DNA of 64,000 nt from Rhodanobacter sp. B05 (lineage in GTDB: Bacteria > Pseudomonadota > Gammaproteobacteria > Xanthomonadales > Rhodanobacteraceae): the NCBI RefSeq assembly GCF_002001085.1, contig NZ_MUNU01000012.1:179046-243045 (forward strand), read 5' to 3'. The translations under genes and the position numbers were made by a program. This document shows positions 33,223 through 41,839 of the stretch, one piece after another; the first letter of the stretch is position 1; each line of letters begins with the position of its first letter. Below the pieces are notes generated by a model. The model saw nothing but the letters and a program-made list of their open reading frames with translations. It had not been told where the DNA came from and did not search any database.

Positions 33223-34614
33223 ATGTTGCCTCGCCACCTCCGCCTGCCGTCCTGGCTGACTGGCCTGCTGGCCGCCGCCGTGATCGCCCTCGGCCTGTTG
33301 CCGGCCGGCAGCCGCGCCGCCACCCTGCCGGGGGCGGTCGACGGCCAGCCGATGCCGTCGCTGGCGCCGATGCTGACCCGGGTGACCCCGGCGGTGGTGA
33401 ACATCTCCAGCACCACGCGGGTGCCGGTGCGCGACGCGTATTTCGACGACCCGATGGTGCGCCAGTTCTTCGGGCTGCCGGCGACACCGCGCGAACGGGT
33501 CGAGCAGAGCCTGGGCTCGGGCGTGATCGTGGATGCGGCCAAGGGCTACATCCTGACCAACAACCATGTGGTCGCCGGCGCCGACGACATCAGCGTGACC
33601 CTGCAGGACGGGCGTACCTTCAAGGGCAAGCTGATCGGCACCGACCCGGCCACCGACGTGGCGGTGGTGCAGATCCGCGCCGACAACCTGCACGCGCTGC
33701 CGATGTCCGACTCCTCCACCCTGCGCGTGGGCGACTACGTGGTGGCGGTGGGCGAACCGTTCGGACTGGGCCAGACGGTGACGGCCGGCATCGTCTCGGC
33801 ACTGGGCCGTTCGGGCCTGGGCGACTCCAGCTACCAGAACTTCATCCAGACCGACGCCTCGATCAACCCGGGCAACTCCGGCGGCCCGCTGGTCAACCTG
33901 CGCGGCGAACTGGTCGGCATCAACACGATGATCTTCTCGCCCTCGGGTGGCAACGTGGGCATCGGTTTCGCCATTCCGAGCAACCTCACCGCCGAGGTGA
34001 TGAAGCAGCTGATCGCGCACGGCAAGGTGGAGCGCGGCAGCCTGGGCCTGCAGGCGCAGGCGATCACCCCGCGCATCGCCCAGGCGCTCAAGCTCAAGAG
34101 CAACAAGGGCGTGGTAGTCACCGGCGTCAGTGACGGCTCGGCCGCCGCACGCGCCGGTCTGCAGCCGGGCGACGTGCTGACCTCGCTGGACGGCAAGCCG
34201 CTGCAGAGCGTGCAACAGCTGCGCAACACCGAAGGCCTGCTGCCGCTGGGCAGCACCCTGCAGATCGGCATCGTGCGCGATGGCCAGCCGCGCCAGGTCA
34301 GCGCCACCCTCACCGCGGAGAAACTGGCCAGCATCGACGGCGGCCAGCTCGACCCGCGCCTGGCCGGCGTGCGTTTCAGCGAGCTGAGCCAGAATCAGCG
34401 CGACCAGGGCTGGTACGGCGCGGCGATCAGCGCCGTGCAACCGGGCAGCCGCGCCGCCCAGGCGGGGTTGAGCAGCGGCGACGTGGTGATCGGCGTGGGC
34501 AACCAGCGCATCACCAGCCTGCGCATGCTGCGCGGACTGGCCGGCGTGCACCTGCGCCAGCTGGTGCTGGTGGTGGCCGATGCCGACGGCAGCCACTACG
34601 TGCTGATCAACTGA
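33223..34614 (+). CDS. Periplasmic Do-family serine protease (DegP/DegQ type)
   Basis: The 463-residue product has a signal peptide (LTGLLAAAVIALGLLPAGSRA), a trypsin-like protease domain with His115 (TNNHVVAG), Asp145 (ATDVAVV) and Ser219 (NPGNSGGPL), and two C-terminal PDZ domains (from about 270 and 370). It degrades misfolded envelope proteins and can act as a chaperone. An AAGGAGAG ribosome-binding site precedes the ATG. It is divergent from nrdJa and stands alone; the second PDZ is complete, which argues for DegP/DegQ rather than DegS. Confidence 0.9.
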   Translation: MLPRHLRLPSWLTGLLAAAVIALGLLPAGSRAATLPGAVDGQPMPSLAPMLTRVTPAVVNISSTTRVPVRDAYFDDPMVRQFFGLPATPRERVEQSLGSGVIVDAAKGYILTNNHVVAGADDISVTLQDGRTFKGKLIGTDPATDVAVVQIRADNLHALPMSDSSTLRVGDYVVAVGEPFGLGQTVTAGIVSALGRSGLGDSSYQNFIQTDASINPGNSGGPLVNLRGELVGINTMIFSPSGGNVGIGFAIPSNLTAEVMKQLIAHGKVERGSLGLQAQAITPRIAQALKLKSNKGVVVTGVSDGSAAARAGLQPGDVLTSLDGKPLQSVQQLRNTEGLLPLGSTLQIGIVRDGQPRQVSATLTAEKLASIDGGQLDPRLAGVRFSELSQNQRDQGWYGAAISAVQPGSRAAQAGLSSGDVVIGVGNQRITSLRMLRGLAGVHLRQLVLVVADADGSHYVLIN

Positions 34615-34854
34615 CGTCGGCGGCAGCTGCGGATTGCGGGAACCGGTGGCGGGCGAAAAGCGGACGTGGATCGCCCGGCAGCCGTGCTCCGGCGCACAAC
34701 CCGGCCGCGGCCATGGCGCAAATGCATGAAAGTGCTTGATGTTTTGTGTTCAGGCCGATGAAATACCCTAGGTCGGCTGCCATCCGGCCGCACCTGCGGG
34801 CGATCCGCTCGTCTCATGCCATCAGTTCTTATCACGCCGGGGTTTCCCACGATC

Positions 34855-36213
34855 ATGTCCGTTCGTCTTGTCCGCCTGCTGTCCGTCGCTCTGTTCGGGG
34901 CCTGTCTTTCCACTGTCGCGCTGGCCAAAACCCAGCATGCGGCCAACAAACCGGCGCAGGGCAGCAGCAGCCTGGTCTGGCGCGGCGACGACGCCACCGC
35001 CAATGCGGTGATGAGCGAAGTGTCCGCCGCCTGGACCAAGGCCGGCCACGGCCGCGTCGAACTGCAGCCGTTCAACACCGCCTCCGGCATCGATGCGGTA
35101 AGCAACGGCACGGCCGACCTCGCTGGCAGCGCGCGTCCTTCCGACGGCAGCCCGCAGAACGCCCGACTCACCTTTACCCCGGTGGCCTGGAACGGCCTGG
35201 TGATCATCACCCAGGCCTCCAACCCGATCAGCAACCTCACGCTGAAGCAGGTGCACGACATCTACTACGGCAAGATCCACAATTGGAGCGAGGTCGGCGG
35301 CCGCAACGCGCCGATCGACGTGTATGCGGTGGCCAGCCCCGGCGACGGCATCGAGTACAGCCTGCGCAGCCTGCTGTTCGGCCGCGGCAACCAGCCGGTC
35401 GCGGCGCCGCGCCTGTATGTCAACACGCGCAAGCTGGAGGAAGGCATCGCGCTGAACCCGAACGGCCTGGGCGTGGCCATGCTCGCCGGCATCAGCGGCA
35501 ACTCCAAGCTGAAGGCGATCCCGATCAACGGTCGCGCCGCCACCCCCGCCAACATCGCCAACGGCAGCTATCCGCTGTTCGTTCCGCTGTACCTGGTGAC
35601 CAATCCCGCCGGCCCGAAGGCCGCCCAGGCGCAGGCCTTCATCGACTTCCTGCAGACCGAACCGGCCAAGGCCGCCCTGCGTCGGCATGACGTGCTGCCG
35701 TACCAGGACGGCATGCAGCTGGCCGCGATGGACGACGCGCGCCGCAGCACCATCCTCGCCGAAGTCGGCGCGCACGTGAACCACATCCCCCGCCCGGGCA
35801 ACGCCGGCGAACGCTCGCAGGCCTCGCTGGCGGCAGTCAATACCGTGGCGGCGGCGCAATTGCGCACCACGACGGGTCATGCCAGCCGGCCGGCCGAGGA
35901 GCGGCAGAGCGGGCTGGACCATGTCGAAGGCAGCGTGGCGAACGTCAGCGTCAGCAGCCTCGGGCACGCCCGGGGCAGCGCCACCACGGTCAACACCGCG
36001 CAGACCAGCGGCACGGCGTTCCGCGGCGTCCGCGCCGACGCCAGCCAGACCACGACCCAGGCCGGCGGCAAGACCTATACCGTGAGCAGGGGCGATACCT
36101 TGTCCCTGATTGCCAAGCGGCACGCCGTCGAGGTGGCCCAGTTGCGCGAATGGAACCATCTGAAGAGCGACCAGATCCGGCTGGGCCAGGTGTTGCGCGT
36201 CAGCAACCAGTAA
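34855..36213 (+). CDS. PstS-like phosphate-binding protein with C-terminal LysM domain
   Basis: The 452-residue product has a signal peptide (LSVALFGACLSTVALA) and a PBP-like domain of the PstS/PstS-2 type (about residues 35-310: LKQVHDIYYGKIHNWSEVGG, NPNGLGVAMLAGISG, FIDFLQTEPAKAALRR). A low-complexity linker follows, then one LysM repeat at the C-terminus (TYTVSRGDTLSLIAKRHAVE). LysM binds peptidoglycan, so the protein is probably anchored in the periplasmic wall rather than feeding a nearby ABC transporter, none of which is present. The start at 34855 gives a proper signal peptide; upstream ATG 34816 is less likely. Confidence 0.8.
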   Translation: MSVRLVRLLSVALFGACLSTVALAKTQHAANKPAQGSSSLVWRGDDATANAVMSEVSAAWTKAGHGRVELQPFNTASGIDAVSNGTADLAGSARPSDGSPQNARLTFTPVAWNGLVIITQASNPISNLTLKQVHDIYYGKIHNWSEVGGRNAPIDVYAVASPGDGIEYSLRSLLFGRGNQPVAAPRLYVNTRKLEEGIALNPNGLGVAMLAGISGNSKLKAIPINGRAATPANIANGSYPLFVPLYLVTNPAGPKAAQAQAFIDFLQTEPAKAALRRHDVLPYQDGMQLAAMDDARRSTILAEVGAHVNHIPRPGNAGERSQASLAAVNTVAAAQLRTTTGHASRPAEERQSGLDHVEGSVANVSVSSLGHARGSATTVNTAQTSGTAFRGVRADASQTTTQAGGKTYTVSRGDTLSLIAKRHAVEVAQLREWNHLKSDQIRLGQVLRVSNQ

Positions 36214-36226
36214 GCGGCCGGGAGCG

Positions 36227-36928
36227 GTGCCGATCCTCGCGCTCACGCTGGATCTGGACGATACGTTGTGGCCGGTGCTGCCGGCGCTGGAACGCGCCGA
36301 CCAGGCCGTCGACGCATGGCTGCGGCAACATCACCCCGAGATAGCTCGCGCGTGGCCGATCACGGCCATGCGCGAGCTGCGCGCCCGCGTCGCCGCAGAG
36401 CGGGAGGATCTGGCGCATGACTTCACCGCGCAGCGCCAGCTCACCCTTCGCCACGTGTTCGCCGACGGCGGCATCGTCGACGCGCCGATCGACACGCTGT
36501 GGGAAATCTACTTCGCCGCGCGCAACCAGGTGGAGCTGTATCCGGACAGCCTGGCCGCGCTGACGCGGATCGCCGCGCGCTGGCCGCTGGCCAGCCTCAC
36601 CAACGGCAATGCCGACCTGCAGCGCATCGGCATCGGGCAGCACTTCCGCCACCAGGTGTGCGCGCGCGAGCATGGCGTGGCCAAGCCCGACCCGCGCATC
36701 TTCCTGGCCGCCGCCGACCTGCTCGGGGTCGCTCCGGCCGAGGTCTTGCACGTCGGCGACGACCCGGCGATGGACATCTGCGGTGCGCGCGACGCCGGAC
36801 TGCGCACCGCCTGGATCAACCACGAGGGCCGGCCCTGGCCGACCGGGATGGGGCCACCGCCCGAACTCGATCTGCCCGACATGGCGGCGCTGGCCGACTG
36901 GCTGGACGCAGGTTTTTCCGACGGCTGA
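36227..36928 (+). CDS. HAD-superfamily hydrolase (YigB-like)
   Basis: The 233-residue product begins with a GTG codon and carries the HAD motif I DLDDTLW (nucleophile Asp9, acid/base Asp11), motif II SLTNGN, the motif III lysine in GVAKPDPRIF and motif IV GDDPAMDICGARDAG. The helical cap (about 15-90) is of the C1 type. Relatives dephosphorylate small metabolites such as FMN precursors; the substrate here is not readable. GGGAG lies just upstream of the GTG. The gene follows the PstS-LysM gene by 13 bases and may be co-transcribed. Confidence 0.85.
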   Translation: MPILALTLDLDDTLWPVLPALERADQAVDAWLRQHHPEIARAWPITAMRELRARVAAEREDLAHDFTAQRQLTLRHVFADGGIVDAPIDTLWEIYFAARNQVELYPDSLAALTRIAARWPLASLTNGNADLQRIGIGQHFRHQVCAREHGVAKPDPRIFLAAADLLGVAPAEVLHVGDDPAMDICGARDAGLRTAWINHEGRPWPTGMGPPPELDLPDMAALADWLDAGFSDG

Positions 36929-36996
36929 AGCGCTGCGCGGATTGTTCTTGCGCGCCGGCGCGCTCATCATGGGCTATTGCTGACGAAGGATTGTGC

Positions 36997-38379
36997 ATGT
37001 CCGCCCTGATCGAACGCCGCCCCGGCCAACGCCACGGCATTGCCATCGAAACCACTGACGCGGCGCACCTTGCCGCGAGCCGACGACGACTCACGGCGAC
37101 GCAGCGACGCTGGCTCGGCGAGAACGGCTTCGAGGCCACGCCGGGTTCGTTCGTGCTGCTGCCGGATGCCGCCGGCAAACTCGCGCGCGTGCTGGTCGGG
37201 GTGAATCCGGAAGACCCGCTGGCGGCGCTGGCCGGGTTGCCGTGCAACCTGCCCGACGCGGACTACCAGCTCGCCGGCGAAGGCGTGCTGGCCGATCCTT
37301 CGCTGGCGGCGCTGGGCTGGGCCCTGGGCGCCTACCAGTTCACCCGCTACCGGCCGGCGACGCGTGCCCCGGCGCGACTGATCTTGGCCGCCGACGAGCT
37401 GGCGCGGCTGGCTCCCTTGGTCGAGGCGACCCGGCAGGTACGCGACCTGGTCAACACGCCGACCGAGGACATGGGGCCCGAGCAGCTCGGCGCCGCGATC
37501 AAGGCGCTGGGCAAGACGCATAAGGCCAGGGTGCGCGACTGGGTCGGCGACGAGCTGCTCAAGGCGAACTTCCCGACCATCCACGCGGTGGGTCGCGCCA
37601 GCCATCGCGAGCCGCGGCTGATCGAGCTGAGCTGGGGCGCGGGCGACGATCCCAGGCTGGTGATCGTCGGCAAGGGCGTGTGCTTCGACACCGGCGGCCT
37701 GAACCTCAAGGGCGGCGACGGCATGCGCTGGATGAAAAAGGACATGGGGGGCGCGGCGCACGCGATCGCCCTGGCCGGTCTGATCATGCAGGCGAAGCTG
37801 CCGGTGCGGCTCACCTTGCTGGTGCCCGCGGTGGAGAACGCGGTGGCCGGCAATGCGATGCGTCCGGGCGAGGTGATCACCACCCGTGCCGGTCTCAGCG
37901 TGGAGGTGGACAACACCGACGCCGAAGGCCGGCTGATCCTGTGCGACGCGCTGGCCTACGCCGCCGAGCAGCGGCCCGACCTGATCATCGATTTCGCCAC
38001 CCTCACCGGGGCCGCCCGCGTGGCGTTGGGGCCGGATCTGCCGGCACTGTTCGCCAACGACGACGCGCTGGCCGCGGCGGCGTTGCAGGCCGGCACCGCA
38101 GTGGCCGACCCGCTGTGGCGGATGCCGCTGTGGCGGCCCTACCGGCGCATGCTCGACTCGTACCTGGCCGATTTCGCCAACGCCGGCCCGTCGCGCCACG
38201 CCGGCGCGATCACCGCGGCGCTGTACCTGGAGCGCTTCGTGCCCGAAGGCATGCCGTGGCTGCATCTGGACACTTACGCCTGGAACGATGCCGACCGCCC
38301 GGGCCGCCCCCGCGGCGGCGAGGCGATGGGGTTGCGCGCGATCTTCGCGCTGCTGCAACAGCGTCATCCACCACGATGA
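36997..38379 (+). CDS. M17 leucyl aminopeptidase family protein
   Basis: The 460-residue product has the M17 metallopeptidase core: GKGVCFDTGGLNLKGGDGM (metal-binding Asp and substrate Lys region), MKKDMGGAAHAIALA, and the signature NTDAEGRL with its metal-binding Asp and Glu. The N-terminal domain (about 1-160) is shorter and different from PepA. It cleaves N-terminal residues from peptides, with two zinc or manganese ions. AAGGA lies before ATG 36997, and the frame extends upstream only as a shadow. It is co-directional with the HAD gene 68 bases upstream. Confidence 0.9.
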   Translation: MSALIERRPGQRHGIAIETTDAAHLAASRRRLTATQRRWLGENGFEATPGSFVLLPDAAGKLARVLVGVNPEDPLAALAGLPCNLPDADYQLAGEGVLADPSLAALGWALGAYQFTRYRPATRAPARLILAADELARLAPLVEATRQVRDLVNTPTEDMGPEQLGAAIKALGKTHKARVRDWVGDELLKANFPTIHAVGRASHREPRLIELSWGAGDDPRLVIVGKGVCFDTGGLNLKGGDGMRWMKKDMGGAAHAIALAGLIMQAKLPVRLTLLVPAVENAVAGNAMRPGEVITTRAGLSVEVDNTDAEGRLILCDALAYAAEQRPDLIIDFATLTGAARVALGPDLPALFANDDALAAAALQAGTAVADPLWRMPLWRPYRRMLDSYLADFANAGPSRHAGAITAALYLERFVPEGMPWLHLDTYAWNDADRPGRPRGGEAMGLRAIFALLQQRHPPR

Positions 38380-38658
38380 CGGCGGTCATGCGCAATGCCG
38401 ATCGCACGGATGCCTTTCCTTGGAGTTAATTTTCTGTAACAGTCGTTGCGGGCGGACAGCGGCGGCGTTGTAAATCCGGCAGTCCAATCCGGGTCGGCAG
38501 CCATCCCCGAGGCCACGTCCAGACGCAGAAGCATGCATTTACCACGGCCAGGTCGAGCAAGGAGGTGCTTCGCCTGGCATTTCAGGATGCGGTTCCGCAT
38601 CCAGCGTTGCGCACAAGAATCGCATCGCAGACCGCTGTACTTTGGGAGGGGCACACAC

Positions 38659-41538
38659 ATGAAATACCACTTGAATCACCTGTCGCTGGCCGTGCAACTG
38701 GCGCTGGGCGTGGGCCTGTGCACGGCAGCCGGTGCCATCCATGCGCAGGATTCGACCGCGGGCGACAGCCCGGCAGCCCAGCAGACCTCCGCGCAATCTG
38801 CCACGCCAGAGAAGGCCAAGACCCTCAAGGCCGTGGTTGTCACCGGCTCGCTGATCCGGCGTGTCGACGCCGAGACCGCCAGCCCGGTAGTGACGGTGGA
38901 TCGCGCCACGATCACCAACGCCGGCAACCCGACGATGGGCAACGTGCTGCAGCAACTCCCCAGCATTTCCGGCAAGGCCACCAACCCGCAGAACAACAGC
39001 AACGGCGGCGGCATCGCCAGCCCCTCGCTGGAAGCGGGCGGCGGCGCCTCGCGCATCTCGCTGCGCGGCCTGGGCATCGAGCGCACTCTGGTGCTGATCG
39101 ATGGCCAGCGCATGGCCAACCCGGACGTCAACATGATTCCGCAGAGCATGATCGAGAGCGTCGACGTGCTGGCCGAGGGCGCCTCCACCGTGTATGGCTC
39201 CGACGCCATCGGCGGCGTGGTCAACTTCAAGCTGCGCAAGGACTACCAGGGCGCCGAACTCAGCATCAACGAGGGCATCTCCGGCCACGGTGACGGCCAG
39301 CGCCATGGCTTCACCCTCACTGGCGGCATGAATGGCGACCGTTTCAACATCGTCGGCGGCCTCAGCTTCAACAAGTACGACCCGGTGCTCGCCACCCAGC
39401 GCAAGTACTCCGCGCACCAGTTGTACCTGTCCAGCGGCGTGGCTTCCCCGGCCGGCTCCAGCACGATCCCCACCGGCAAGATCCAGACGCCCGCGTCGAT
39501 CGCCGCCAAAGCGGCAGGAACCTGCCCGACCCAGTACATCACGCTCGGATCAGGCAACGGATCGAGCGTGAGCGACTACCGCTGCGACCTCGGTGGTCCG
39601 GATGCCTACAACTACAACGCGTTCAACTATATCCAGACCAAGCAGCAGCGCACCGATGCCTTCGTGCTCGGCAGCTACAAGCTGGCGGACAACCTGACGT
39701 TCTTCTTCGAAGGCTTCTTCAACCATACCCAATCGGCCGGCCAGGACGCGCCATCGCCGACGGCCGCCGGTGTCACCAACGACGGTTGGTATGTGTCCAA
39801 GAACAACCCGATCAACCCGTTCGGCGTCACCTTCGGCACCGATCCCGCCGATCCGACCGATCCGCTTGGTGGCTATGGTTTCAATACCCGCCTGACCGGC
39901 GTGGGTACCCGCCTGCACACCTATGACACCAAGAACGTGCAGGTGAACACCGGCCTGCGCGGCGCCTTCGGCAACAGCAGCTGGAGCTGGGCCGCCACCG
40001 TCGACTACGCCCATGCCAACCGCCTGCAACGCGACTACAACGAAGTCAACATTGCGGCCTTCCAGGCCGCGATCAACAGTGGCGTCAACGTCTTCGACCA
40101 GGCCAACCAGACCGCCGCGCTCAAGGCCGGCGTGGACAACCCGGTGTACGTCTTCACCAACTCCACCAAGCAGGTCCAGCTGGACGCGAATGGCGAATTG
40201 TGGGAACTGCCGGCCGGCACCATGCAATTGGCCGTCGGCGGCCTGTACCGCCAGCGCACCATGAACTACACGGTGACTCCGGACGCGGTGCTCAATCTGA
40301 ACACCGGCGGCTGCGAAGTGCTGCAGGAAGCCTGTGGCTCGCCCGGCCATGGTCGCGACAACGTCAAGGAGCTCTATGCCGAAACGCTGATTCCGTTGCT
40401 GTCGCAGCAGCCATTCGCGTATTCGTTGAACCTCGATCTGGGTATCCGCGCGTCGGACTACAGCACCACCGGCACCACCACCAACAAGAAGATCGCCATC
40501 GAATGGCGGCCGATCGCCGACCTGCTGGTGCGCGGCACCGTGTCCCAGGTATTCCGTGCGCCCAACCTGGACGAACTCTATGACGGCGTCACCCTGGTCC
40601 AGCCCAGCCCCTCCGACCCCTGCGCGCATCTCGACGCAGCCACGCTCGCCCAGCACCCCGTGGCCTGCCAGTACGTGCCGGTCCAGTGGGCTGGCAACAG
40701 CCCTCTCCAGGTCAACACCTACTACGCGGGTGCCAACACGGTGGGTGCAAAGCTCAAGCCGGAACAGGGCAAGTCGATCGACCTCGGCTTCGTCTATAAC
40801 CCGAGCTGGATGGAGGGCGTGTCGACCAGCGTCGACTTCTGGCATATCTACCTGCGGGACCTGCTTACGCCGATCGAGGCGTCGACCGTGCTCAATGCCT
40901 GCTTTGCCAACGACAGCAGCCCGTTCTGCTCGCTCATCCACCGCCTCGACAACACCACCAAGCAGCCGGGCAATATACGCGTGATCGACACGCCGGTCGT
41001 GAACCTGGGCAACCTCAGTACCAGCGGCGTCGACTTCACCCTGAACTACAAGATCCCGCATTTCGACCTTGGCAGCATCGATCCGGGCAATTTCAGGGCC
41101 GCCCTCTCCTCGTCCTATACGGCCACCTACAAGAACAACTCGGCACCCGGTCTGCCGGGCGGCGAAACGATCGACTACGCCGGCACCTACACGACCCAGT
41201 TCGGCAACCTCTCGCGCTGGCGCGGCACGCTCACGCTCAACTGGCAGAAGGACAACTGGAATGCGCAATGGCAGTCGCGCTACATCAACCACGCCACCAA
41301 CCTGCACGCCGACGTCGTCACCGGTGCCAATGCACCGATGGGATCGGTGATCTACCACTCGATCCAGCTGGGCTACAAGGTGCCGTCGATCCACACCACG
41401 TTCGATATCGGCGTGGACAACCTGTTCGATCACGCGCCACCGCTGGTCTACCAGAACGGCGGCAACTACAACGTCGACGTCTCCACCTACGACGCGATGG
41501 GCCGCTACTACTGGGCCCGGGCCACGCTGAAGTTCTGA
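38659..41538 (+). CDS. Large TonB-dependent receptor
   Basis: The 959-residue product has a signal peptide (LAVQLALGVGLCTAAGAIHAQ), a TonB-box-like TLKAVVVTGSLIRR, a plug domain (PVVTVDRATITNAGNPTMGNVL; VDVLAEGASTVYGSDAIGGVVNFKL) and a barrel ending in a terminal Phe. No STN domain is present, so it is not expected to signal through FecR. Receptors of this type in Xanthomonadales import oligopeptides, glycans or other large nutrients; the substrate is not readable. The TPR-sulfotransferase and hydroxylase genes downstream on the same strand may be functionally linked. Confidence 0.92.
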   Translation: MKYHLNHLSLAVQLALGVGLCTAAGAIHAQDSTAGDSPAAQQTSAQSATPEKAKTLKAVVVTGSLIRRVDAETASPVVTVDRATITNAGNPTMGNVLQQLPSISGKATNPQNNSNGGGIASPSLEAGGGASRISLRGLGIERTLVLIDGQRMANPDVNMIPQSMIESVDVLAEGASTVYGSDAIGGVVNFKLRKDYQGAELSINEGISGHGDGQRHGFTLTGGMNGDRFNIVGGLSFNKYDPVLATQRKYSAHQLYLSSGVASPAGSSTIPTGKIQTPASIAAKAAGTCPTQYITLGSGNGSSVSDYRCDLGGPDAYNYNAFNYIQTKQQRTDAFVLGSYKLADNLTFFFEGFFNHTQSAGQDAPSPTAAGVTNDGWYVSKNNPINPFGVTFGTDPADPTDPLGGYGFNTRLTGVGTRLHTYDTKNVQVNTGLRGAFGNSSWSWAATVDYAHANRLQRDYNEVNIAAFQAAINSGVNVFDQANQTAALKAGVDNPVYVFTNSTKQVQLDANGELWELPAGTMQLAVGGLYRQRTMNYTVTPDAVLNLNTGGCEVLQEACGSPGHGRDNVKELYAETLIPLLSQQPFAYSLNLDLGIRASDYSTTGTTTNKKIAIEWRPIADLLVRGTVSQVFRAPNLDELYDGVTLVQPSPSDPCAHLDAATLAQHPVACQYVPVQWAGNSPLQVNTYYAGANTVGAKLKPEQGKSIDLGFVYNPSWMEGVSTSVDFWHIYLRDLLTPIEASTVLNACFANDSSPFCSLIHRLDNTTKQPGNIRVIDTPVVNLGNLSTSGVDFTLNYKIPHFDLGSIDPGNFRAALSSSYTATYKNNSAPGLPGGETIDYAGTYTTQFGNLSRWRGTLTLNWQKDNWNAQWQSRYINHATNLHADVVTGANAPMGSVIYHSIQLGYKVPSIHTTFDIGVDNLFDHAPPLVYQNGGNYNVDVSTYDAMGRYYWARATLKF

Positions 41539-41572
41539 TCGGCCGACCACGTCGCACCGCTCCACCGCAAAC

Positions 41573-41602
41573 CTGAGAGGTTGTGATTTTTCAACCTCTC
41601 AG
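41573..41602 (+). terminator. Hairpin after TonB receptor gene
   Basis: CTGAGAGGTTG (41573-41583) pairs with CAACCTCTCAG (41592-41602) across a T-rich loop. It lies 35 bases after the receptor stop and is the first of four successive hairpins. There is no downstream T-run, so it may act with the others as 3' protection or Rho-assisted termination. Confidence 0.5.
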
Positions 41603-41704
41603 CCCGGCCACGGCGAGGGCATGGATGCCCGAGTTGAGGCAACGCAGGAGCAGTTGCCCGATGGCCGGTCGCGGATCGGGCACGCAAGTGCCTGATTCGC
41701 GTGA

Positions 41705-41731
41705 GTGAGTCCGGACATGTGCCGGACTCAC
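41705..41731. repeat. Perfect 10-bp inverted repeat
   Basis: GTGAGTCCGG (41705-41714) and CCGGACTCAC (41722-41731) flank a 7-base loop. It is the second of four successive hairpins between the receptor gene and the TPR-sulfotransferase gene. Confidence 0.6.
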
Positions 41732-41735
41732 GATA

Positions 41736-41764
41736 GAAGAAAACCACAGGAAGTGGTTTTCTTC
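41736..41764. terminator. Perfect 12-bp stem-loop
   Basis: GAAGAAAACCAC (41736-41747) pairs with GTGGTTTTCTTC (41753-41764). The A-run on one side and T-run on the other allow it to work as a terminator-like element in both directions. Confidence 0.5.
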
Positions 41765-41775
41765 ACAAACCCTGA

Positions 41776-41799
41776 GGGCCGCGAGATACTTCGCGGCCC
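41776..41799 (+). terminator. GC-rich stem-loop before TPR-sulfotransferase gene
   Basis: GGGCCGCGA (41776-41784) pairs with TCGCGGCCC (41791-41799) and is followed by CTCTT. It lies about 40 bases before the next gene, so it may end readthrough transcription or sit in that gene's leader. Confidence 0.5.
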
Positions 41800-41839
41800 C
41801 TCTTGCATAATGGTGGCTCGCACACTCGACTAAGCAGGC

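Noticed and set aside
38380..38658. A possible small gene or RNA between the aminopeptidase and the TonB receptor.
   Set aside because: The only open frame is the upstream extension of the receptor gene; the receptor's signal peptide fixes its start at 38659.
39550..41565. A 671-codon minus-strand frame.
   Set aside because: It lies wholly opposite a TonB receptor gene whose product has signal peptide, plug and terminal Phe; the antisense translation has no domain and is a high-GC artefact.
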